Notes: generated by a model not told the origin, from the letters alone. A stretch of DNA of 64,000 nucleotides from Semisulcospira habei (GCA_036245525.1 BTPG01000006.1:73069026-73133025), one strand, 5' to 3'; shown: positions 33,721-44,252, counted from the stretch's first letter. Numbers and translations: made by a program.

Positions 33721-33985
33721 TTTAGAGAGCAGCGCACAAATAATAGGAGTTTTCCCGTAGGGCGCAATATCGTTACAATTATATACATCCGTGGAAACCG
33801 TTCCGAGAAAATTCCTGGCATAACCACAGGCTCCAAGCCAAACTAAGTCTACGACAGAACATATGGCCGAGGTAAATATGCGGAGCGTGTATGGGTTTAA
33901 GCCAGGCCCTAAATGTTCTGGACGATATATTTCCAGGAAAGGCGATAAGCTAATCAAGCACTTGAACTATCTGTATTTGCACATT

Positions 33986-34030
33986 GGAGACTTGCTGCAT
34001 CCGGATACGTGATTTCAGCGAATGAGTTAA
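33986..34030. repeat. TTAA-D fragment
   Basis: GGAGACTTGCTGCATCCGGA and GCGAATGAGTTAA. Confidence 0.6.
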
Positions 34031-34066
34031 GACCAAATGCGTCAGTAATGCATTACTCCTAAGTTC

Positions 34067-34142
34067 TTACTCATTCGAGAAGTGCCGCCTCCGGATACGC
34101 ATAAGCCGCGTATCCGGAGGCGGCACGTCTCGAATGAGTTAA
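34067..34142. mobile_element. TTAA-D palindromic MITE
   Basis: 76 bp. Left end TTAC (one base changed), right TTAA. Arms GTGCCGCCTCCGGATACGC and mirror are perfect. Confidence 0.92.
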
Positions 34143-34619
34143 CATGGACCCATCTCGCTGACGACATTTGATTATTATGAAATTGAAGGGAAAAAACTTT
34201 CACAGATACTAAAATATTAACAACAATTTGATAATAATATTAACAAAACCCTGACAAATAAGACGAATCCTACTACAATTTTTGACAGTTCAATACTTTT
34301 AAAGTCATGAAATTTTCGTTGATTTTCCATTGCGAAAATTGTTTTATGACATTTAATTTTAAGCGAGCCTAAAAACTTGAACGAATTACTTGATGCATAG
34401 CAAGGAATAGTCTGAAAAAACAAACAAAAAAGCCTTTAGAACTGCACTTTGGTGTATCCTGATAAAACCATGGGCAATTTAGAAACGGGCATACAGCCTT
34501 AGAGAATGCAATATGATTGAGGGGTATATGAAGAGAAGGCTTTTAGTTATTGGTTTCAATTTTCTGATCGATTTTGTATCCGTAAGAGAAATGTTGCCCA
34601 GTGAGGGCAAAAGGCATTA
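34143..34619. other. no recognisable feature
   Basis: AT-rich, nothing recognised. Confidence 0.4.
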
Positions 34620-34703
34620 TATGTCCATTTTTGTGAAAAGCTAGATTTTCATTGTGAACAATGAAAATCTTGCTGTTCAGAAAAATGAAAAAATGGACAG
34701 ACT
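34620..34703. repeat. hairpin repeat family F, copy 4
   Basis: ATGTCCATTTTTGTGAAAAG mirrored around CAATGAAAATCTTGC to AAAATGGACAGACTG. Confidence 0.75.
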
Positions 34704-34841
34704 GATTTGCCTTCACAGTGCAAAATGAATTGAAACGCGCCACAACTATCAATCAAAAGCTTTTATTGTTTAGTTGAAAACGAACTGTCATATGTCCCCA
34801 TTCGGCTTGAAAAAAAAGTCCCTACCTTCAAGATCTCGGCG

Positions 34842-34909
34842 TGGTGGCATAGGTCCTCATGAGCACCCTTAGGATTGGATGGGGGCACATGAAGATCTAC
34901 ATCTTTTGT
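34842..34909. repeat. TTAA-B core, degenerate
   Basis: GTGGCATAGGTCCTCATGAG and CACATGAAGATCTACATC. Confidence 0.65.
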
Positions 34910-35017
34910 AAAGTCTGTCAGTATTCCTGGTGAATGTACTTCGTGTGCCTTTGCCGGCGGAGGTCATCGGCCGTTCAGTGACAATATGTGACGTAGGAGA
35001 AAGCTTATAGAAAACTA

Positions 35018-35106
35018 TACTGACGAGCCAAAGAAATGCGATATTTTTGGAATAAAGTGTTTCCGAGAAAAAAAATATATCGCATTTATTTTGCTCGTCA
35101 GCATAT
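35018..35106. mobile_element. TA-A MITE
   Basis: TACTGACGAGCCAAAGAAAT to ATTTATTTTGCTCGTCAGCA. TA-flanked on the left. Confidence 0.88.
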
Positions 35107-35130
35107 ATCTGGAGTAGGCTCATAGCCACA

Positions 35131-35320
35131 GGGGCGGATCAGTCACGTCACGGGTGGGGTATGGGGCGGTAGGGGGGGGTTGGGGGGTAGGGGCTGGGGG
35201 AGGGGGGGGGGCAACTTTGGTATGATGAATTTTATTGTAAGCGTTGAGCGCCGGGACCAAATATCACATTTTCCAGAAAACAAGAGGGGGGTGGGGGGGG
35301 GGGGGGGTGAGTAGGGGTAG
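35131..35320. repeat. family K left end with G-rich tract
   Basis: CAGGGGCGGATCAGTCACG followed by G-runs. No CGCCCCTG end seen. Confidence 0.55.
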
Positions 35321-35376
35321 CGAGAGAATCATCAAGCATCATTCAAGAGCATACCTCTTCACTGACAACACACCAA

Positions 35377-35469
35377 TTAACCCTCTTGCTGTCGGTATCG
35401 TGTTTGATCGAGGTGATTCCGGCAGGAATCACCTCGACCAAACATGATACCGACAGCCGAATGGTTTAC
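35377..35469. mobile_element. TTAA-E palindromic MITE, matched arm variants
   Basis: TTAACCCTCTTGCTGTC to GACAGCCGAATGGTTTAC. Arms share TGATCGAGGTGATTCC-type changes not found in most copies. Confidence 0.9.
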
Positions 35470-35677
35470 CGAGGGGTGTGGCTTGGAGGACAAAGCGTGG
35501 GTTTCTGCACCTTGTTTCCTGTTTTCCAAAGGTTTCAACAGCTAATCCAGTAAAATACGAACTTGCGCCAAAATTCTCAACATATTGTTTGTATGTTGAC
35601 ATCGTCCCTGCCAACTGAGGTACATTTTGTTTCCGAGAGCACAACGGTCCAAAGAACATGGACACAAAGTGATCTCA

Positions 35678-35744
35678 GCAAGAGGCATAGATCCTCATGA
35701 GCCCCCCGCAGTCGTGGGTGCTCATGACGATCTATGCTTCTTGC
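35678..35744. mobile_element. TTAA-B core hairpin
   Basis: GCAAGAGGCATAGATCCTCA with mirror TCTATGCTTCTTGC. Outer TTAA ends not preserved. Confidence 0.85.
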
Positions 35745-35941
35745 AGTTAGATCGCATTCACTTTTTCTCGGCAGCGTATGGGTTTAATCTGAACACTGAA
35801 CGAAAACTCAGTACAGTCACGTGGTGCGAAGCGCTACCAACAAAGTCGCTCGAAGTCGACCCCCTAGAAATCATTGATCATATCAAATGCAGTTTTTCTG
35901 TCTTCCTCACAACGACTTCCCGCAGTCAACGCCACCAGTCT

Positions 35942-36012
35942 GCCAGAGACATAGATCCTCATAGGCCTCAAGCAATCTGCAGGGGATAATGAGGATCTGC
36001 ATCTCTTTCGCA
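35942..36012. repeat. TTAA-B core, degenerate
   Basis: CCAGAGACATAGATCCTCAT and AATGAGGATCTGCATCTCTT. Confidence 0.7.
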
Positions 36013-36331
36013 AGGGTGCCGCATGCTAGATCAACCATCTACCTTGCTCTTCAGTTTGACGACAGTCTCTGCCTCTTCCATGCCTGTCTCTTGCTGACAT
36101 TTTGTTGTTGTTGGTACTTGTGTTAGTCTTGTGGAGAAGGTTATGGGTTATTCACGGCAGTATTCTCGATACTTCAATCATTTGTTTTCAGAGTGGAACT
36201 TAACGTTTTCACACCCTATACGGAAGTCGCGAGGTGACAGAAAGCGCCGGCGGGGGGGTCATTGTCTTGCCGGTCCTAATCAAAGCTCGTTTGTCCAAGT
36301 TCCGGCCAATCGAAGACTGTCACTATAACCC

Positions 36332-36468
36332 TGGGTCCTCCCCTGTAATATCCAAATGAAAAAGGTGACTGCCAAGCGTGTAAAATGCAGAGAAGAACCC
36401 AACGGAGAAAGAAACACGCTAACACGCGTGTTTCTTTCTCTGTTGGGTTCTCCCCTGTTTGTAGACAC
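36332..36468. repeat. inverted repeat family G, copy 4
   Basis: GAAGAACCCAACGGAGAAAG and AACACGC mirrored by GCGTGTTTCTTTCTCTGTTG. This member shows that family G is itself a palindrome. Confidence 0.8.
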
Positions 36469-36484
36469 AGAAGGTAAAATGGCT

Positions 36485-36796
36485 GGCGTTCACCACTGAC
36501 TTGCCACCGGAGTGATAATGGGCGGCCCTAACGGGCTGGTTATGGGGAACCTGGGCAGCTATCGCCTATGGAGTACGACCTGAACACTGATATATTCAGG
36601 CGCAGTGCAACTGTTCCTCTTTGATTTACCAGGACCTTTCAACGGACGCAATGGAGCAAGCCTTCCCCCCCCCCCCCACCCCCCTTTAGATTGCGAGTCC
36701 AGCTACCGGGGAAGGGACGCGGACACGAAACGGCTATTCCCTTCGCTCTCTTTGGCTCCGACGCTTAGACTATCCACTTGAGCTATTTCGGACTGG
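36485..36796 (-). mobile_element. tRNA-derived SINE S2, reverse copy
   Basis: Reverse complement of the SINE at 12794: GTCCGAAATAGCTCAAGTGG head, GGACTCGCAATC region, GATATATCAGTGTTCAGGTC body. A G/C-run replaces part of the B-box side. Confidence 0.82.
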
Positions 36797-36828
36797 TGGG
36801 GGGTGGGGGGGGGGGGGGTGGGGGGGGG

Positions 36829-36906
36829 AGCTGGGTGGCTCAGCTGATAGAGCTTTCGACTCTGGTCCGATTGTTGCGTTTTAAAAGATTTGAGTCTCTG
36901 CAGTCA
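36829..36906 (+). repeat. tRNA-like SINE head
   Basis: GGTGGCTCAGCTGATAGAGC resembles an A box; the B-box region is decayed (AGATTTGAGTCTC). A long G-run precedes it. Confidence 0.5.
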
Positions 36907-36942
36907 GTATAAATCTGACTGTTTTTATTTTTAATATTTATA

Positions 36943-37144
36943 CGTATTGAAAATACGGTAGGCTTTGAAATGGGGCTGGCCTCAGCCCGTTCAACACCTA
37001 GTACGCGATAACACAAGCGGGCAGGCTTGTTACTACACTTATACAATGTGACGCCTGCCCGCCTACCTATGTCATCCGCGTACTAAGTGTTGAACGGGCT
37101 GAGGCAAGCCCCATTTTGAAGTCTACCGTATTTTCAATACGGTA
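36943..37144. mobile_element. foldback element, ~85-bp arms
   Basis: CGTATTGAAAATACGGTAG at the left and CTACCGTATTTTCAATACGG at the right. Each terminus is itself a palindrome. Arms also share CAGCCCGTTCAACAC and GCGGGCAGGC. Confidence 0.85.
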
Positions 37145-37372
37145 GACACAAATAGTAACAACTCTGAATGTTCATAAAGAAAATCGCATGTGAAATCAAA
37201 ACAATACGGTAGACTTTGGGATGAAATCCTCATCTTTTTATTAACTTCAAAAGTCTGTAGACATGTAAGATTGACTTGTGCGACATTTTTAGCGAAGAAT
37301 ACTTTAAAACTGTATTTACATCATGTTTGAAGACCTATTTCTTAGTCTGGCTGGCCAGACTTTTACACCCTT

Positions 37373-37432
37373 CCCGCCGTGAGATCGCCTTAGTCACCTG
37401 CTCGGCTTTAACCCCCGATAACTAACTAACTA
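37373..37432 (-). repeat. SINE tail fragment S4, reverse
   Basis: CCGCCGTGAGATCGCC, TTAGTCACCTGCTCGGC, AACCCCCGATAACTAACTAA. Confidence 0.7.
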
Positions 37433-37560
37433 ACCGATGAATGGTCGCGGGTTTGAATCCAGATGGGGTCAACATTTGTTCGGACCCTATTTGGTACTTC
37501 GCCTTTTAAATTACCTTCGTGGTGGAAAAAGACGTTAAGCCCGAAAAGTCCATAAGGGAG
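37433..37560 (+). mobile_element. tRNA-derived SINE S3, 5' truncated
   Basis: B-box-like GGGTTTGAATCC, then GGGGTCAACATTTGTTCGGA and AAAAAGACGTTAAGCCCG. Confidence 0.68.
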
Positions 37561-37562
37561 TC

Positions 37563-37672
37563 GCCCTTCACTGTCGAGAAAAAAATGAACATCACCCAAA
37601 TGGAAGAGGTATAGGTATGATTACGGGGGCTTATGAGGATCTTTGCCTCTTGCTGAAACCGCTTTGTATCCA
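37563..37672. repeat. TTAA-B MITE, left core arm reduced
   Basis: CCCTTCACTGTCGAG, GGAAGAGGTATAGG, then the right arm. It leads directly into the complete copy at 37674. Confidence 0.75.
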
Positions 37673-37673
37673 C

Positions 37674-37870
37674 ATAACCCGTTCAGTGCCGAGAGAATGT
37701 GAACACCACCCAACTGCAAGAGGCATAGATCCTCATGAGCCCCCGCAGTTGCGGGGGCTCATGAGGATCTATGCCTCTTGCTGAAACCACTGTGTATCCA
37801 CATATTTTTACTTGGAATTTACAATGATTTCAACAACACAATCTGCGTCCACTGACAGTGAAGGGGTTAA
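37674..37870. mobile_element. TTAA-B MITE, perfect core
   Basis: Left ATAACCCGTTCAGTGCCGAG, perfect 66-bp palindrome at 37716-37781, long spacer on the right, and GACAGTGAAGGGGTTAA end. Confidence 0.93.
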
Positions 37871-38199
37871 GTGTGCATAAATACCAGTCAGAATCTACAG
37901 AAAATCCCAACAAAGAAGGAGTTTTGTTTGCCTTTAACAGGCTTGGCAGTCACATTCTCCGAGTCTAGTTTTAGTTTCTGGAATGAACAAGTCGAGAAAC
38001 TACGACGGATCTGGCTGGAGTTAGGTGGGAAGGTTTGGCTGGCCAAAGAAATACTGTAAAGTGCAAAGTAATTTTCTCTAAATTCGTCATTTTAGACCAT
38101 CACCCCGACGTTTGATGTTTCCGCCAGTGGCTGAAAGGCCCTTTCTCCAAACACCCTCGTCTCACGCATTTCTTTTGTTGCCAGTATAAAGCAGCAAAG

Positions 38200-38304
38200 T
38201 TTGGCGCTTTCAGTCTCAGTCTCAGGTTAAAATTCTCAAACAAAACGTTGGACACCCCCTCCCCCCTTTCACTCAGCTGGGAGGTAACCGATCCGCCCCT
38301 ATGA
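38200..38304 (-). repeat. family K end, reverse
   Basis: Reads GGGGCGGATCGGTTACC on the minus strand, then GTCCAACGTTTTGTTTG. Confidence 0.6.
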
Positions 38305-38338
38305 CTAGTTCTTACTTCAAGCCTAAAATAGATAAATA

Positions 38339-38438
38339 TACTGAAGGGCAAAAGAAATGCGACATTTTTTTAACCATCGGAAACACTTTCGTGTTTCTGA
38401 TGGTTCCAAAAATTTCGCATATCTTTTGCTCGTTGGTA
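38339..38438. mobile_element. TA-A MITE
   Basis: 100 bp, TACTGAAGGGCAAAAGAAAT to TTTGCTCGTTGGTA with TA on both sides. Internal hairpin ACCATCGGAAACAC and mirror. Confidence 0.9.
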
Positions 38439-38652
38439 TAGATAAATTATGTAATATGTCTGCTGCTACTTACTGTACACTGTCACATCATGATCCGTCT
38501 ATTCCCCCCCCCTCCTCCCCCCCTCCTCCCCCCCCCTCCAAAAAAATCTAACAAGTACTGAATTTGTAAAGTGTACTTTTACAATGCGGCGTCAGATAAA
38601 ATATAAATTAGACACTCGATTACCCTGTCGCCGTATACAATTTAAATAGTCA

Positions 38653-38719
38653 GCAAGAGGCGTAGATCCTCATAAGCCCCCGCAGCAAGCGGGGGCTCAT
38701 GAGGATCTATGCCTCTTGC
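38653..38719. mobile_element. TTAA-B core hairpin, near perfect
   Basis: GCAAGAGGCGTAGATCCTCA with a perfect GCCCCCGC centre. Confidence 0.9.
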
Positions 38720-39084
38720 AGACGATTTATTTTAATGCTGGTCTACAAAACACAGAATGTTAGACTTTCACTTCTGCATCTTTCAAGAATTCGATCTGGA
38801 ATCGGAGGACATTTCGGCAGACACATAAATCGTTGGCACAAAAAATCCCCATGTCGCGTAGACATATTTATACTTGTAAACACACTTGAAGTGAAACATC
38901 AGTTGTACCACAGGACCGGGAAACATGCACTTGTTTAGGTCCCTTGACAGCGACTCCCAGCCATTTTCAGACTTGTGCAGGAAGAGAGGCAATTTAATGC
39001 CTAATACTTTGTCCTTAATCGTCATCTCTCTTAATGTGAGAGACAGAGCTGTTGTAAGTGGACCCAACACAGGTAGGGTTCCGC

Positions 39085-39201
39085 GTCTTACAGCGCAGGG
39101 GTCAGGTGCATGAGTGAGCCGAGAGTCCGGCGCTAGTTACTAAGCAAGGTGGCTTAGTGGCTGGCGCAGGACTAAGCTCACTCATGCAGCTGGCCCCAGC
39201 A
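39085..39201. repeat. inverted repeat family I, copy 1
   Basis: GTCAGGTGCATGAGTGAGCC mirrored by CTAAGCTCACTCATGCAGC, GCGCTAGTTACTAAGC with GCTTAGTGGCTGGCGC. Confidence 0.78.
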
Positions 39202-39451
39202 ACTTCTTAGGCAACGCGAAGTTTTTGAGTGTTTCTGATCTGTGTGGGTCTGAGTATACGAATTAGTTGAATTATTACATTGTTAGTGTGTTAGAACGTC
39301 TTTATTTCAGGTTATAATAATCTACATTCACGTCAAATCTGTACCACATTTCTGTGCCATGAATGTTTCAGACAATTATGTATTATTGTGTTGCGTTGTA
39401 TTGCATTATATATTTTGTTTTATTTAATAGAGGATTTACTCCTACGTCTTA

Positions 39452-39846
39452 CTAACTCTTTGACTGCGGAGAAAAAGTGACCCACAATCCATCTGCAAGA
39501 GGCACAGATACTCATGAGCCCTTGCGGGTCTCTTGCTGACACAGCTTTGAATTCAACTATTGGAACGGCTCTTTGGCATTCGTTAACTCATTCAGCTCGA
39601 CGCACGTATATCCCAAATTTTGGAGGCGTCATCTAACGAATATGCACCTGTTGCAGGAGATGGATCGACCATAATAATTCAAGGGTAGTGCCAGATTAGC
39701 TTGGCGCCGACATGCGCCAAGCTAACCTGGCACTACCCTTGAATTATCATGGTCGACTCATCTCCTGCTGTAGTGCGTCAGGGCTGAATGGGTTAAACGT
39801 AGACTGCAGAATCACAGTCTGCCTCAACTGGCAGTGAAGGGGTTAA
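39452..39846. mobile_element. TTAA-B MITE interrupted by TTAA-C'
   Basis: CTAACTCTTTGACTGC at the left, GGCAGTGAAGGGGTTAA at the right. The right spacer is cut at its internal TTAA: GGCATTCGTTAA resumes after the insertion as TTAAACGTAGACTGCAG. The core hairpin lacks its right inner arm. Confidence 0.85.
39583..39796. mobile_element. TTAA-C' MITE nested in TTAA-B
   Basis: 214 bp, TTAACTCATTCAGCTCG to CTGAATGGGTTAA. It lies exactly at a TTAA in the spacer of the host element. Confidence 0.92.
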
Positions 39847-40245
39847 TTCATGCAATTCTGTGACTACCTCCACGACATTTTACGAACATTTGTGACACTA
39901 TGTTTGTGATAGTATGTTTATTTAGACCTTCATGGACAATAAATTCCTTGAATCTTGTTTGCCTTATGAAGGGATAACACCGTCAAATTAATTTAGGAGC
40001 ATCAGAAAGCATCATTGTCAAGCGAAATGCATTTCCAAGAACTTTAGCCCTGAGTAACATCCTCAATTTGAGCAACAGCTCCATCTGATTCCGGTGTTAA
40101 CCCATTTAACCCTACGGCCGCATTTCCCAATAACGAAACCGAAAAGGGTGACTGCCAGCGCCAGTAATTTAAGAAAACCAACAAGTAAGTAGGTAAAAAA
40201 GCCCTGCCCGGGGAGATAATTGTGCAGAATTGACCAATGATTATA
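39847..40245. other. no recognisable feature
   Basis: No gene. Near 40140 AAGGGTGACTGCCAGCG resembles family G. Confidence 0.4.
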
Positions 40246-40421
40246 TACTGATCAACAAATAAGACGCGAAGTAGCCCCTTCAAATCACATTTAATCCAAC
40301 ATTTGAAAGTCGATTTCGGACAAACCATACAACGGATGTTGTCGACATTTTAGGAATGAAATCATGGACATCAGTGTGGAAGTTTGTTCTGTATTTGGAG
40401 CAAGCATGGCACAGAACAAAG

Positions 40422-42115
40422 TCAATATGGCGTGTGACCCCCATTGGCGTTGATGACGGCTTGTAAGAGTCGGCGTACAGAGTGCATAAGGCGGTTGACA
40501 GCTGCCCTCGGGATGTTGTTCCAGGCCTGGACAATGGTATTCTCCAGTTATGCGGCTGTCGTTGGTCTGGGGCGTACAGCGTTGACCTCCCTTTGCATCA
40601 TCATCATCATCATCATCATCAGTCCCTTGCCCGAACTGGGCGTTGGGGGGACTGAAAGGCAGCAGCAACAGACAGTGCTCTCCACTGAGTTCTATTTTGG
40701 GCGGTGGCAAGCAAGTCTGGCATCTCGAGTTCGGTCCATTCTTTTATGTTTGCGACCCAACTCTTTCTCTGACGACCTCGCCGACGACTTCCTTCGAGAG
40801 TGCCTTGGAGGATAGTCTTGGACAAGGTGTTGTGTCGGGTCACGTGGCCAAACCAAGCAAGCTTGCGCCGTTTCACGGTTGCCAGAAGGGGTTCATGTGG
40901 GCCCACCAGGGAAGTGACGATGCTCCGTACATATTCGTTGGTCTTGTGCTCGCGGTACGAGATGTGGAGCAACTTCCTCAGGCACTTGTTCTCAAAGGCC
41001 TGGATTTTCTTTTCTGAGTCTGCAAGCAGCGTCCAAGTCTCACAGCCGTAGAGTAGAATAGACACTACGAGGGACTTGTAAAGCCTGTACTTGATGGTGA
41101 AGCTGATGGAGTTACTTCGCCATATCCTGTCCAGCCTGGCCATTGCGGATGTTGCTGTACCTATCCTGATACGGATCTTTGCTATGCAACTACCGTCTTT
41201 GGACAGGGTGGCTCCCAAGTACTTGAAGCTATTGACCTCTTCTAGCTTCTGGCCGTTCATGTGAATGTTGCAGTTGATCCCAAAGATGTTTGATGGGATT
41301 GAAGTCCGGGCTGAGGGCAGGTCAGAGCATGACTGGGATGTTGTGCTGCTGCAAGAAGTGCTTGGTGATACGTGCAGTGTGTGTACGTGCATTATCTTGC
41401 TGCAAGATAAAGTTTCTGCGTCCCTGAGAAAATGGCAGGACATATGTGTGTAGTACTTGGTCAATGTAGCGCTGAGCTGTGATGCCATTTCTGCGACCTG
41501 GTACGAGTCCACGGAAGAACACAGGTCCTACTGTCTGGTTCAGGGTAATCCCACCATAAAACATCACGCTTGGTCCGCCCCAGGCATTGTTCTCCAGCAC
41601 ACAGCCATCAGCATAGCATTCACCCTTTCTCCGCCACACTCTTATGCGCCCATCTGCATGGCTGGTGCAGTAGCGGCTCTCATCCGTGAACAGGACGCTC
41701 TGCCACTGTCGCCATGTCCAGTCGACATGTAGGCGTGCACGGCGATGACGGTCAGTAAGAACAGGTCCACGGGCTGGACGGCGGTTGTGCAGATTATGCT
41801 CTTCTAGCCGTCGTCGCACTGTCTGGCCACTGATGAGTGCCTGGCGGTTGCCGATAACTTCTCTTGCTGTTTCCAATGCCGGTTGCGATTTCGCACGTGA
41901 GCCCGGAAAATGTGGCGGTCTTGCCGTGGAGTTGTCACACGTGGTCGTCCACATCGGGGAGCGTCGGCAGTAGACCCGTTGGCATGATAGCGTTGCTGCA
42001 GCCTGTAAATGGTCGAAATGTGAAATCTAAAGGCCACTACCACAGCTTGTGGATCTTCTCCGGCTTCCAAACGCTCAAGAGCTCGTACTCGATGGGGAGC
42101 ACTAAATCTTGGCAT
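40422..42115 (-). pseudogene. Tc1-family transposase, inactivated
   Basis: The N-terminal HTH region starts MPRFSAPHRVRALERLEAG and includes STIYRLQQRY and CGRPR. A frameshift near 41877 moves to the frame with VLFTDESRY (first catalytic D), GGITLNQTVG and LQQDNARTHTA (second D). Next to NIPVML a TGA replaces the usual W. In the following SPDFNPIKHLWDQL the catalytic acid E is K. The LINE interrupts after DQLQ; the C terminus resumes on the far side (NNIPRAAVNRLMHSVRR, INANGGHTPY, stop at 40422) with another nonsense codon. Expected length about 340 residues. Dead several times over. Confidence 0.92.
40598..41267 (-). pseudogene. RTE-like LINE, 5' truncated, in the Tc1 transposase
   Basis: The minus-strand frame reads FKYLGATLSKDGS, LYGCETWTLLADSEKK, KLAWFGHVTRHNTL and RRRGRQRKSWVANIKEWTEL, the C-terminal part of an RTE-type reverse transcriptase. 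The frame ends at the first TGA of a (TGA)n tail (40598-40621), an RTE habit. The 5-bp duplication TTGCA flanks it (40593-40597, 41268-41272). Clade assignment is from motifs and the tail, not a tree. Confidence 0.88.
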
Positions 42116-42499
42116 GGTTGATGTGACAACGGCAAAAGTGACAGAAGGCGTAACACTGCTGATTTTTTTTTATTGCCTTGCATTGCTGAACACAGTTCAT
42201 GGCCCAGAATCACTCTGCAGTGTATGTAAGTGCGTGGAAAGCATACGCCGTGCTTCCTAACCAATACGGGTGCCTCGTGCACAGGGAGGGTAACACGGTT
42301 ACTACAGTACGATGACTGCATGCTTACATGTTGTTGCTAGTACACCATCTATCCAAAATAGTGTAACTTGTATTTTCGTTGATTTATCATAAAAATACAA
42401 CATGCACTCGAATTTCGCGTTTCTTTTGTTGGTCAGTATAGATCTAGTTTGTGAATTTTGTATTTCCCATTAGATGTGTCACTTATCACCTATGTACTA

Positions 42500-42942
42500 G
42501 TTCCAGCATCGAGGCTTTGCTGCTGCGGACACAGCTTCGCTGGGCGGGGCACGTCTCCAGGATGGAGGATCATCGCCTACCCAAGATCACTCTGTTCGGC
42601 GAGCTCGCCACTGGACACCGAGACAGAGGGGCACCAAAGAAGAGATACAAAGACTGTCTCAAGAAGTCACTTAGTGCCTGCCAAATCGACCACCGCCAGT
42701 GGTCTTCGCTTGCTGTGGACCGTGACACCTGGCGCTCCACCATTCACAAGGCAACCGTCTCCTTTGAGGACTCTCGCAGAGCTAACCTTAAGGACAAGCG
42801 GCTCAGAAGAAAAAACAGAGTTGTCGTAACTCAGAACCCTGACCAGACCTTCCCCTGCAGCCACTGCGGTCGAACCTGCCTGTCCCGGATTGGCCTCCGC
42901 AGCCACGAAAATGCCTGCAGACGACGTGGGCAAGCCCTATAG
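42500..42942 (+). pseudogene. LINE ORF2 C-terminal fragment with terminal zinc finger
   Basis: Translates as LLLRTQLRWAGHVSRMEDHR, GAPKKRYKDCLKKSL, DRDTWRSTIH and, at the end, CSHCGRTCLSRIGLRSHENAC, a C2H2-like finger that closes many non-LTR ORF2 proteins. About 145 residues remain, with a stop after RRRGQAL. It begins 60 bp right of the Tc1 end, so the two insertions are unrelated in frame. Confidence 0.82.
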
Positions 42943-42982
42943 AATCTTCGTTCGCGAAGTCAAGCCAAGAGACTAGTTCCAG

Positions 42983-43042
42983 GAGATTGATCATGGTCGA
43001 TCCATCTCCTGCTGAAGAGCATCGGCGCTATAAATGGGTAAA
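42983..43042. repeat. TTAA-C' remnant
   Basis: CAGGAGATTGATCATGGTCG and ATCCATCTCCTGCTG. The hairpin is lost. Confidence 0.55.
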
Positions 43043-43361
43043 GTGGCATTTATTCGTATAACCCCTGCAATTGAAAGGTCTCATATCAATCTCTCTGTCG
43101 CCTGCACATAATGGGGGCTGGATGTGGAAAGCGATACTCGTATATCTGACATTTGTCATCTGCAATATGTTTTTTTTTCCCGAGGCCCCACGGCCAATGC
43201 TTCCTTCAGACCTAAGGGGGTGGAGGAGAGAAACGCCATCTGAAAGCTGCCACCTGAAATATTTTTTTCTTCTTCTAGGGATTAAGCTGGCTCGGTAATT
43301 ATCACAGGCGTGTAAGAGTTGAATCGAAGGCAAAAAGGTTACACGTTTTTTTTTAAAAACC

Positions 43362-43552
43362 CATTTAGCCCCTAGGCACTACAGCAGAAGGTGGATCGAT
43401 GACGATGATTCAAGGGTAATGCCAGATTAGCTTGGTGCCATCAGGCGCCGAGCTAATCTGGCACTACCCTTGAATTATCCTTGTCGATCCACCTCCTGAA
43501 ACTTGCACATGTGGACTTTGAGGGTTACGGCCCTGGAGGTTCAACGGGTTAA
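43362..43552. mobile_element. TTAA-C' palindromic MITE, diverged ends
   Basis: The central hairpin GGTAATGCCAGATTAGC and mirror is intact. Right end CAACGGGTTAA, left end reduced to CCATTTAGCCCC. Confidence 0.82.
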
Positions 43553-43712
43553 AATGCCGGCCTCACGCCTGATTGACTGACGGACCTGGCAACCTGCAAT
43601 TTAACAGGCACAGATTCTCGTGCCCCAGCCGTACAACATTTGTAAAGACCGGCGTAAAAAATTCAGATCATTGTCTAGCATTTTCAGTCAGTATTTCTTG
43701 TAAATCTCTCTA

Positions 43713-43916
43713 CTGGCGAGTAAAGGTGAACACCACCCAACGGCAAGAGATATAGATCCTCATGAGCCCCCGCGATTGAGGGGGCTCATGAGGATTTATA
43801 CGTCTTGCTGAGACCAATTTATATCAATGTTCCTTGGACGGTGGTGGCTTATGGCCGCTGAATGAACCAAGATTTCAGAAAGAACAATTTGCGCTCAGTG
43901 GTAGGGACAGAGTTAA
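43713..43916. mobile_element. TTAA-B MITE
   Basis: Core at 43743-43808 with shared GATATAGATCC / GGATTTATAC type variation. Right spacer and AGGGACAGAGTTAA end present. Confidence 0.85.
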
Positions 43917-44012
43917 TATATATATATATTTTTAAAATCACAAAAACAGAGCTTGCGTAAGAAGTAAGCTGACGTGAAACAACGTCGATCTTTGTGCGTG
44001 TATTTTTGTCTA

Positions 44013-44196
44013 CCGTATTGAAAATATGGTAGACTTTGAGCAGAGATTGGTCGGAGCACTTTCCGTAGCATGCACATGACGAACATAGGCGGGCACACAT
44101 CGGACTCTGACAGTGAAGTAACACAATAAAAAAAACCACTACGTCATACCTAGCTACGCCGATCTGCTCTGTTGAACGTACATTTGGCGGTAAACC

Positions 44197-44252
<56 letters not shown>

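Larger units (their letters stand above)
40246..42438 (-). mobile_element. Tc1/mariner transposon, interrupted
   Basis: The ends are inverted repeats (left TACTGATCAACAAATAAGAC, right end mirror TACTGACCAACAAAAGAAAC) flanked by TA. Subtracting the 675-bp LINE insertion plus duplication leaves about 1.5 kb, normal for Tc1. It encodes the degraded transposase below. A LINE fragment lies immediately to its right. Confidence 0.9.

Noticed and set aside
40619..41512. A single 297-residue LINE protein
   Set aside because: The first 80 or so residues are the Tc1 transposase read in a wrong frame; only the part below 41268 belongs to the LINE.
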